Below, one piece after another: positions 29,710-36,497 of a DNA stretch of 36,497 nucleotides; position 1 is the stretch's first letter, and every line of letters starts with the position of its first letter. The position numbers were made by a program, and so were the translations under genes. This DNA comes from Allomyces arbusculus (taxonomy: Eukaryota > Blastocladiomycota > Blastocladiomycetes > Blastocladiales > Blastocladiaceae), in assembly GCA_027604705.1 (NCBI GenBank), contig JADHYV010000124.1, forward strand, positions 1 to 36,497, written 5' to 3'. The notes under the pieces are model-generated. The model had not been told where the DNA came from and ran no database searches. It was given only the letters and a program-made list of their open reading frames with translations.

Positions 29710-30725
29710 CCGGTGCGGTGGCTTTTTTTGTCGTGGAAAAGAGGAATCCGTTTGAAATGCCCGTGATCAGGAAGTCGGTGCAAGGTGGTCAGCGAGTCGG
29801 ACTTGCCCCACGACCGCCCGCCGACACACGGCCAACATCGGGCCAACACGGGCTCGCCGCCATGTTCCGCGGCATTGTGGGCGGGTTGAGCGCCAGGGTG
29901 AATCAAAGCTGCAGCGTACACACAAAAAGCGACCTGATATACTTAGCCAACAGTGGAAGAAAGGTGGAAGGTGGCGGGAACCGCTGCGAACGTCGACAGT
30001 CCCTTCCTCGCGAGTGCGCTTCCTAGAGCGCCACCGGCGAAGTGGGCGACTGTCCATTGCCGTCGACGACAACGACAGCGACGACGACGCCATTTCTCAC
30101 CCGCGCCGCTCACAAGGATCACGGCAACTTGGTGCAGCGTGTTACCGAGCACGTCGCGCGCCGCGCACTTCCCGCAGTCGACGGTCAAGAGCAGCGCAGC
30201 GCTGCCAACCCCGCCGCGGCCGTGCGACCAGCGAACCGACCTGTTCACAACCAACCCACCAGCGAAGGACAAGCGCCGACACCAGCTGCAACCCGAATTC
30301 GACGAGCGATCCGAGCCCGCGCAGTGAATCGCGCACTGCGCGCGCGACGCGGACCAGTAACGGGCTCGTGAACAAGATATTTGAGCACCGGTGCGCGTCG
30401 GATGCCGTGTGCGCGCGCTCCACCACCGCTGCCGCCTTTGTCAGCCCAGGGTGCTTGGTGTCCGTGCGCGCAACGAGCTGACGGGCATGTTTTGCTGCTC
30501 CTAGGACTGTTCCAGCGCTGCTGCGTGTGATCGCACGACACGACCCGGCGCGTCCGACTCGGCACGACACCGAATTTCGGCCGGTTCAGCGGCCGATGGG
30601 TCCTTTCCCGACCTCCGACCTCCCGCACTCATTCCATTACCCAGCGCCGCCTACTGCGACCTTGATACCCCTGCACCCGCTGCCGCCGATCGCACCGCGC
30701 ACGTTGCGCCCGCGCACACGCCACC
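29710..30725. other. Intergenic region upstream of the PTEN-formin gene
   Basis: About 1 kb between two plus-strand genes. Overlapping open frames (e.g. 29953-30327, 30042-30371) are Arg/Ala/Thr-rich with no motif and look like chance frames in GC-rich DNA. The region probably holds the SRP receptor 3' UTR and the promoter and leader of the formin gene. A non-coding 5' exon cannot be excluded. Confidence 0.4.
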
Positions 30726-33700
30726 ATGTTCAAGTTCCCAATGCTCGGGTCGCTCTTTGGCGGGGGCGGCTCGCCGGCCCCGACCCCGCCGCCCGCATCC
30801 TCGTCGTCGACGTCGCACCTCGGCACGTTAACCCCACCGCCGGCCTTGTCCGACACGGGCGGCGGGAGCGAGGATGACGACGCGTTTCCGCAATCGACCC
30901 CACCGCCGACCCTACGTCGCTCCTCGTCGCGCATCGCCATGCTCGCATCCGCCGCACGACCCGCAATCTCAGGCCTGCTCTGGGGCGGTGGCGGTGGGAG
31001 TAATTCCGGAACAGCGTCCCCGCCGCCGCAGGCCGAGTACCACGGCCCGGTCCCGCGCGAGTGCGTGCTCGACAACGACCTGTTCTACACGTACCCGAGC
31101 TACCTGCGCGACCACCAGGCCAAGATCGACTCGTCCGTGTCGCGGCTATCGCGGCGGGTGTCCATGACGTTTCGTCGACGGACCGAAGTGGCGGAATCGG
31201 CATCGGCATCGGCGCTCTCCGCGTGGGCCGAGGCTATGGCCGCGCAAAACGCCATGGCCGCGCAGTCAGCGGTGGATAGTGCGGGGAGCGGGTCCGAGTC
31301 GTTGGCGACGGACGATGCCGCATCGATGGTCTCGCTGAGCTCGTCGTCGGCTGCGAGTACCGTCGCAATTCCCGTGCCGGGTCCGGACCCCGTGGTCCCG
31401 CCGCTCGACGACAAGGATTTCCTGCGGATTTTGACAGAACTTGATATTGCCCGAATTACTCCGCGCGTGATCGCGTGCGGTTTACCGTGGCGCAACCGGT
31501 CGGAACGCGCGTCGCAGCGGAATAACATGCACGATCTCGCGCGGTTCCTCGACTTGCGGTACAAGTCGCGGTACCTCGTCTTCAACCTCGCCGAGGCCAT
31601 CAACTACGACGTCTCCGTCTTCCACCAGCAAATCGTTCATTTTGACTTGTCGCAGGTCTCCATCAAGGCGTTGCTCGATGTGGCCCGCGCCGTGGCCTCG
31701 TGGCTTGCCATGGACTCGCGCAACGTGGCCATCGTGCACTGCCATAACGGTAAAGCACGGACGGGCCTCGCCGTCGCCTGCGTACTCGAGTACCTCGGAA
31801 TTTTCCCGTCCGCGGCCGAAGCGCTCGACTTGTTCCTGCACCGCCGGTCGCCGGGAGATACCGCGTGGGTCACGGCGACGCACCGGCGGTACGTCGCCTA
31901 CTTCCACGATGTGCTCGCACACGGCGGCGCCGTTGCCCAACCGCGCGCGCTCGCGCTGCACCGGATCATTGTGCATGCGTTGCCAATCCCCGGGCGCACA
32001 GGCGACACCGCGGACACTTCCGTGACCTACACGCCGGGTCTCGAAGTGCACACGCAGGGCAAGCTCGTCTACTACAAGGACGACGGGCAGGACCTGGAAA
32101 TGGACGAGTACGGCGTGCTTTTCAACGTGGCGGCCACGGACGGCGCCGTACCGCTGAACTCGGACGTGACGATCCGCGTTTTTTACCGCGTCCAGTCGCG
32201 CGACGCGTGCCGGTCCCAGACGGTCCTGCATTTTGCGTTCAATACGGGATTCATGGACCCGGGCGTGCACCGGATCCACCCAGAGGATATGGAGGTGGCC
32301 AGCTCGGTTACGAATGACTTGGCCATGGATTTGGTCCTGGCCTACGCGCCGGTAAGTTCGCCGCGCAATGTGCACGCGGAGTTGTCGCCGACGTCGGCGG
32401 TCTTGCCGGGAGTTGGACCGGGTGGAGCGACAGGGTTGTCGTACGCGAAACTGCTCGACCGGTCGCCGACGCGGTGGCTCGCCAAGTTATCTCAAGCGCA
32501 TTTCGTGCGCCCGCACGAGCCGCACGCGGCCGTTCTCGAGCGGCAAGGGTTCACGCGCGTCCTCGCACGGTTCGCTCTGCAGCGCGCGAACAACGATCTG
32601 CACACGGCGACCGAACTCCTCCTGCGCGACCTCGTCAAGTCGCCCGTCTATGCCGAGATTTCCGCCGAATTGAAACGGCAAGGGCAGGCGAAATTCGACG
32701 CGATCAAGCGCAAGAAAGGACTTGGGCGTACCTCCCCGTCGCCGCCACTGCGCGCGCCGTCGGTCGGCAGTGACGAAGGGACCGCGAACGACGACGACGC
32801 GACGTCGGTCGCATCGAGCATGTACGTGTCGTCGGCCGCCGCGTCGCCGATCAAGCGCGTGCAGGAATTACGTGGAGCCGGTGGGTCCCGCGCGCAGTCG
32901 CCCGCGGAAAAGCCGCTACCGCCCGTTCCGGGATCGCCGTCATTTGTCGCTGACGCCCCGGCGCGGCAGCGCGCGGATACGCTCGAGTCGGAAGTGGCCG
33001 CGCTCGTGTCGGTTGCCGAGAACGACGATAATATCTTGGGGCATATCGAGAACGTGCTCGAGGCCGCATCGCGCACGCCGTCACCGACCAAGGAGGAAGT
33101 GCCCGCCGCACCGGGGGCGGATCTGGACCCGGCCGCGTGGTCGCTGCTGAACGAAATTGAGTCGGTCCTCGCCGCGGACGAGGTGTGGTCGGCGGCACCG
33201 TCGGCGGTGCCGTCGACAGCCGCGTCGGCCGCGACGTCGCCTGTGTTGCGGCCCGCGGAGACGACGGGACCGAGCGTGATGGCGGCACACGCGCACGCGA
33301 ACGCTCATGCGCATGCACCGGAGACGAATGTGGCCCCCACGCGCCCCGCGGCGGCGTCCGGCAAGGCACCTGGGACCCCGTCGCAATCGGCATCGACGCT
33401 CTCCGCGCTGCAGCAGATCGAGCTCGCTCGCACGCCACGGCGCGACCCGCCGGCGATGCCCGTGCCCGCGGCGCCCACGGGCCAGTCGATTGCGGGCACC
33501 GCGCGGAATAAGCGGTCAGGAATCATTCTCGACCCGCAGGTGCTCTCGGACCTGTCGGCCGCGGTCGCGGCCATGGGCAAGCAGCCGTCGCAGCAAGGGA
33601 TGCGCGAGCCGACGGCGATCGTCCCGCCGCCGCCGGTGGTCGCGTCACCAGCGCCGCCGACGGTTGCTGCGGGGCCGACTGGGCCGCCACCACCACCACC

Positions 33701-36026
33701 GCCGCCGCTGCCGCCGGTTATGTCGTTTGGATCAGGTGCCGCGCCGCCACCGCCACCACCTCCACCACCGGTTATGTCGTTTGGATCGGGTCCAGCACCA
33801 CCGCCACCACCTCCCCCACCGCCAGTCATGTCGTTTGGTTCTGGTGCGGCACCGCCGCCGCCACCACCTCCACCAGTTATGTCGTTCGGTTCGGGTCCGG
33901 CCCCGCTGCCACCACCTCCCCCACCGCCAGTTATGGGTTTCGGGTCCGGTCCTCCCCCACCCCCGCCGCCGCCCCCGCCGCCCGTCATGGGCTTCGGGTC
34001 GGGCCCTCCTCCACCTCCACCACCGCCTCCCGTCATGGGTATGCGTCCAGGCGGCCCACCGCCGCCACCTCCACCACCCCCCGTCATGGGAATGCGTCCC
34101 GGCGGCCCACCGCCACCCCCACCACCACCGCCAATCGGCGGCGGCCCGCCTCCACCCCCACCACCGCCCGGCATGATCCCTCCGCCGCCGGTGCCGATGA
34201 CCCCCGCAGGTCCACCAAAGCCGCGCCTGCGCGTGAAACTGCACTGGAACGAGATCCCTGCTGGCCGTGCGCCCGTCCCGCTCGAGGAAACCGTCTGGAA
34301 CGAGGCCGACGATGACATGTCGGACGCGTCCGGGTCTGGCGGCACGACGAGTCGCGGCGAGCTCAACGGGGGTACCACGACGCCGCCGGGCAAGGTCGAT
34401 TTCAATCGATCCAAGTTCGAGGCGTTGTTTTGTGTGACGGATTCGCCGGGTAAGTCTGGGAGACCCGCGGCGAAGGGCACGGCACCGAGTAAGAAGCCGG
34501 CGGTGCAGACGGTGCTCGATATGCGGCGCGTGAATAACGTGGATATCGCATTGACCGCGCGTTACGGACGGAACCAGACGGACTTATCGTGGTTGATTGA
34601 CGCAATTACCGCGCTCGATGCCGAGAAGCTGAGTTACGAGGACGTGGCCGCGATTGCCGAAATGGTGCCGACCGACGACGAGCGCAAGTTGCTTGGTCGA
34701 TTAAGGCCGGAACAGGTCAAGGCGCTTGGACGGCCGGAAAAGTTCTTGTACGAGCTGCACCGTGTCGCCGACTTGCCGTATTACTTGTCGGCGTGGACGT
34801 TGCGCGGGACCATGATTGCCGACTTGCGCAAGCTGACGGGCGACTTCACGGCGATCGCGGAACAGTGCGAGCGGCTGCGCACGCATGCCGGGCTCAAGGT
34901 GCTCTTGCGGTCGATCTTGTCGCTCGGCAACCTCGCCAACTACGAGTACGGCCGCGCACCGGCCGCAGGGCCCGGCATGTACCGCGCGCCGCACATGCAG
35001 CACCAGCCGCAGAAGAGAGGTGCCGCCGGGTTCAAGCTAGATGCCCTACCGAAGTTGCGCGACGTCAAGTCGGGCGATGGCAAGTGGACGCTGTTGCACT
35101 ACTTGGCCGAGACTATGGCCGAGTCGGGCATGGGCTGGGTGCTCGACCTGCCCGCGGAGTTTGCGACGCTCAAGCCGCTGCGGCACGTGTCGACGGCCGA
35201 ATTGGCCGCGCAGCTCGCGAACATGAGCAACGCAATTGCCAAGGCCAAGAACGCGCGGACGTCGCAGCCTCCCTCGGCCGTGTTCGAGGAGCGCATGGCC
35301 ACGGCCGTCGCCGACGCGGACGTGGTCCTGGCCGAAGCGACGGCAGCACAGGCGAGTATGCAAGAGGCGTTTATTCGCGTCGCGCGGTACTTTGGCGAGG
35401 ACCCAGAGGCGGCCGCTAAGAACCAGTTTGCTAACGTGGTTGTCAAGTCACCCGAGGACATGTTCCAGATCCTCGACTTGTTCTTCACGTACCTCGAGAC
35501 GGCCGTGCGTGAGAACACGCAGCGCCGCGACCGCGAGCGCAAGGCCAAGGAGCGCGAGGCCGCGGCTGCACGAGCCAAGTCGGAGCCCAACTTGGCGCGC
35601 GGCAAGGGCAGTGATGCCGCCAATGGCACCGACGACAAGGACGGCACATCGCCACCAGCGCTCCGGAGGACGGCATCGACGCTCCCGCGTGGGCCATACC
35701 GCCCGCGACCTATTTCGCGGCACGGGGTTGATGCCGAGATGCTCGCGGCTGGCGCCAAGAAGTTGCGCCGCACTGAGTCGATGGTTGCCGTGCACGGCAA
35801 GGAGTACGAAGTCGCACGCACGTTGCGCACCGTATTTGAAAAGTGCCACGAGTGCTCGCTCGCCGTCGACGAATGCGACTGTCCGCCGGCCGACGCGGTG
35901 GTCTCGGTCGAGCGCAGCAATGCGATTCGCGGCAAGCGGCGCGCGGCCAACGCTGCCGCCGCTATTGCCGAGGAGAAGGAAAATGGCGGTGGCGCGGGCA
36001 GTGAGGAGCGGCCGCGGTCGGCATGA
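30726..36026 (+). CDS. PTEN-like phosphatase/C2-UBA-FH1-FH2 formin
   Basis: A single 1766-codon exon; start MFKFPMLGSLFG in a CACC ATG context. After a disordered Ser/Pro N-terminus, a PTEN-like phosphatase domain spans about 230-400: YLVFNLAEAINYDVSVF, the P-loop HCHNGKARTG with C339 and R345 in CX5R, then THRRYVAYFHDVL. A C2-type beta domain follows to about 541. Residues about 597-640 match a UBA fold (LERQGFTRVLARFALQRANN ... ATELLL). A long disordered stretch leads to FH1 at about 980-1158, with eight poly-Pro units. FH2 runs from about 1165 to 1600: LRVKLHWNEIP, VLDMRRVNNVDIAL, LGNLANYEYG, GFKLDALPKLRDVKS, TLLHYLAE. The tail has a Cys cluster (C1707, C1710, C1717, C1719). FH2 nucleates and elongates actin filaments and FH1 recruits profilin-actin. 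A PTEN/C2 module in front is the plan of plant class II formins and would bind membranes there. No GBD/FH3 (Rho-regulated) region is seen. Confidence 0.9.
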   Translation: MFKFPMLGSLFGGGGSPAPTPPPASSSSTSHLGTLTPPPALSDTGGGSEDDDAFPQSTPPPTLRRSSSRIAMLASAARPAISGLLWGGGGGSNSGTASPPPQAEYHGPVPRECVLDNDLFYTYPSYLRDHQAKIDSSVSRLSRRVSMTFRRRTEVAESASASALSAWAEAMAAQNAMAAQSAVDSAGSGSESLATDDAASMVSLSSSSAASTVAIPVPGPDPVVPPLDDKDFLRILTELDIARITPRVIACGLPWRNRSERASQRNNMHDLARFLDLRYKSRYLVFNLAEAINYDVSVFHQQIVHFDLSQVSIKALLDVARAVASWLAMDSRNVAIVHCHNGKARTGLAVACVLEYLGIFPSAAEALDLFLHRRSPGDTAWVTATHRRYVAYFHDVLAHGGAVAQPRALALHRIIVHALPIPGRTGDTADTSVTYTPGLEVHTQGKLVYYKDDGQDLEMDEYGVLFNVAATDGAVPLNSDVTIRVFYRVQSRDACRSQTVLHFAFNTGFMDPGVHRIHPEDMEVASSVTNDLAMDLVLAYAPVSSPRNVHAELSPTSAVLPGVGPGGATGLSYAKLLDRSPTRWLAKLSQAHFVRPHEPHAAVLERQGFTRVLARFALQRANNDLHTATELLLRDLVKSPVYAEISAELKRQGQAKFDAIKRKKGLGRTSPSPPLRAPSVGSDEGTANDDDATSVASSMYVSSAAASPIKRVQELRGAGGSRAQSPAEKPLPPVPGSPSFVADAPARQRADTLESEVAALVSVAENDDNILGHIENVLEAASRTPSPTKEEVPAAPGADLDPAAWSLLNEIESVLAADEVWSAAPSAVPSTAASAATSPVLRPAETTGPSVMAAHAHANAHAHAPETNVAPTRPAAASGKAPGTPSQSASTLSALQQIELARTPRRDPPAMPVPAAPTGQSIAGTARNKRSGIILDPQVLSDLSAAVAAMGKQPSQQGMREPTAIVPPPPVVASPAPPTVAAGPTGPPPPPPPPLPPVMSFGSGAAPPPPPPPPPVMSFGSGPAPPPPPPPPPVMSFGSGAAPPPPPPPPVMSFGSGPAPLPPPPPPPVMGFGSGPPPPPPPPPPPVMGFGSGPPPPPPPPPVMGMRPGGPPPPPPPPPVMGMRPGGPPPPPPPPPIGGGPPPPPPPPGMIPPPPVPMTPAGPPKPRLRVKLHWNEIPAGRAPVPLEETVWNEADDDMSDASGSGGTTSRGELNGGTTTPPGKVDFNRSKFEALFCVTDSPGKSGRPAAKGTAPSKKPAVQTVLDMRRVNNVDIALTARYGRNQTDLSWLIDAITALDAEKLSYEDVAAIAEMVPTDDERKLLGRLRPEQVKALGRPEKFLYELHRVADLPYYLSAWTLRGTMIADLRKLTGDFTAIAEQCERLRTHAGLKVLLRSILSLGNLANYEYGRAPAAGPGMYRAPHMQHQPQKRGAAGFKLDALPKLRDVKSGDGKWTLLHYLAETMAESGMGWVLDLPAEFATLKPLRHVSTAELAAQLANMSNAIAKAKNARTSQPPSAVFEERMATAVADADVVLAEATAAQASMQEAFIRVARYFGEDPEAAAKNQFANVVVKSPEDMFQILDLFFTYLETAVRENTQRRDRERKAKEREAAAARAKSEPNLARGKGSDAANGTDDKDGTSPPALRRTASTLPRGPYRPRPISRHGVDAEMLAAGAKKLRRTESMVAVHGKEYEVARTLRTVFEKCHECSLAVDECDCPPADAVVSVERSNAIRGKRRAANAAAAIAEEKENGGGAGSEERPRSA
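33672..34195 (+). repeat. FH1-coding tandem repeat array
   Basis: Inside the formin gene, eight units alternate a short linker with 8-11 prolines. Four linkers are VMSFGSG(A/P)A, two are VMGFGSG and two are VMGMRPGG. The linker drifts in blocks from 5' to 3', so the array looks like it grew by local unit duplication. Each poly-Pro stretch is a profilin/SH3-binding site by family knowledge. Confidence 0.85.
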
Positions 36027-36497
36027 AGCGGTTGATTGCTTGCTTGGGTTACATTACGTAGCTGCTTGTTCGGGTTGGACTCGTTTGTCGTTTTTGCGCG
36101 TGTGTTGCTTGCTGCTGCGTGTGCATTCTGTTCTCGTTCCGGCCCCTACCCTGCTCGGCCGGAGATTTAGCGAGGATGAGTTTAGCGGGTGCCGTGCAAG
36201 AAGGGGTCTTTCATGCTGCCGCGGCTCATGTTGAATACGAAATCCGTTTTTGCTTCTCTCTCGTCTTGTTGTCGGTGGAGCGGCAAGGTAAGAAGCCAGC
36301 GTTCACGGACCAGGTCATGATGGACCAATGTCGATGACATGGGCAATCCACGACGGCCGGCTTGCATACTTTTTCGACTTTGCCTCTCGCTGCAAACGTT
36401 ATTTGAACCAAGCTGAAGAGGAGCGCAATGTGATGAAAAGTGGTCAAGCCTGCCATCCTTGACTTGCAACACCCATGATCACCACCGCTTTGGCACT
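36027..36497. other. 3' flank of the formin gene, nothing recognised
   Basis: 470 bp to the window end. There is no AATAAA in the expected place, no motif and no convincing open frame on either strand. It presumably contains the formin 3' UTR. Confidence 0.4.

Noticed and set aside
32352-32433. Perfect GTAAGT donor with a downstream CAG inside the formin gene
   Set aside because: Removing 32352-32433 (82 nt) would shift the frame, no CTRAC branch motif is visible, and the uninterrupted frame stays clearly coding on both sides (C2 end, then KLLDRSPTRW and the UBA region).
1-36497. CRISPR array, operon, prophage or LTR/virus-derived element
   Set aside because: No regularly spaced repeats, no bacterial-type gene organisation, and no long terminal repeats, reverse transcriptase, integrase or capsid-like frames were recognised anywhere in the window.

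Overview
The window looks like nuclear DNA of a GC-rich fungus. Protein-coding genes are close-packed on both strands and GC-rich at third codon positions. They are split by short introns: 25 were reconstructed by eye, 24 of them 67-101 nt long, most with a CTRAC/CTCAC branch-like motif just before the acceptor. The gene content (Ste7-like MAPKK, Scp1/transgelin, ATG6, HBS1, TPT1, RRP46, complex I 51 kDa subunit, SRP receptor alpha) is eukaryotic housekeeping and signalling. High GC, a PAAT-like protein and a PTEN-type formin suggest an early-diverging zoosporic fungus (Blastocladiomycota or a chytrid). This is inference; no rRNA or other marker is present.

Layout. 0.6-2.0 kb (+): transgelin/calponin-type actin-binding protein in seven exons. 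3.2-6.1 kb (-): IQGAP-type RasGAP. 6.1-7.15 kb: intergenic, with a transposase scrap and a tRNA-like sequence. 7.2-8.1 kb (-): tRNA 2'-phosphotransferase TPT1, divergent from 8.6-9.6 kb (+) exosome subunit RRP46, with a G-quadruplex-type tract between them. 10.05-11.35 kb (-): PAAT (C10orf88)-like protein. 11.7-13.3 kb (-): NDUFV1, divergent from 13.75-14.6 kb (+) a SIM + UBZ4 zinc-finger protein, which converges on 14.7-16.8 kb (-) Beclin/ATG6. ATG6 in turn is divergent from 17.1-20.1 kb (+) HBS1. 20.1-24.9 kb: a threefold tandem duplication of a single-pass membrane protein gene. Copies A and B are intact and C is a pseudogene; the duplicated unit carries remnants of the 3' end of HBS1. 25.7-27.2 kb (-): MAP kinase kinase, divergent from 27.8-29.7 kb (+) SRP receptor alpha. 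30.7-36.0 kb (+): a 1766-residue formin with an N-terminal PTEN-like phosphatase + C2, a UBA-like domain, a repetitive FH1, FH2 and a Cys-rich tail.

The genes do not form an operon or a cluster with one function. Two themes recur: Ras/MAPK/actin signalling (RasGAP, MAPKK, transgelin, PTEN-formin) and RNA/translation quality control (TPT1, RRP46, HBS1). The most unusual object is the PTEN-C2-UBA-FH1-FH2 protein. The most informative structural event is the tandem triplication downstream of HBS1. Exon coordinates below come from manual splice-site and reading-phase matching; reconstructed coding lengths were checked to be multiples of three.
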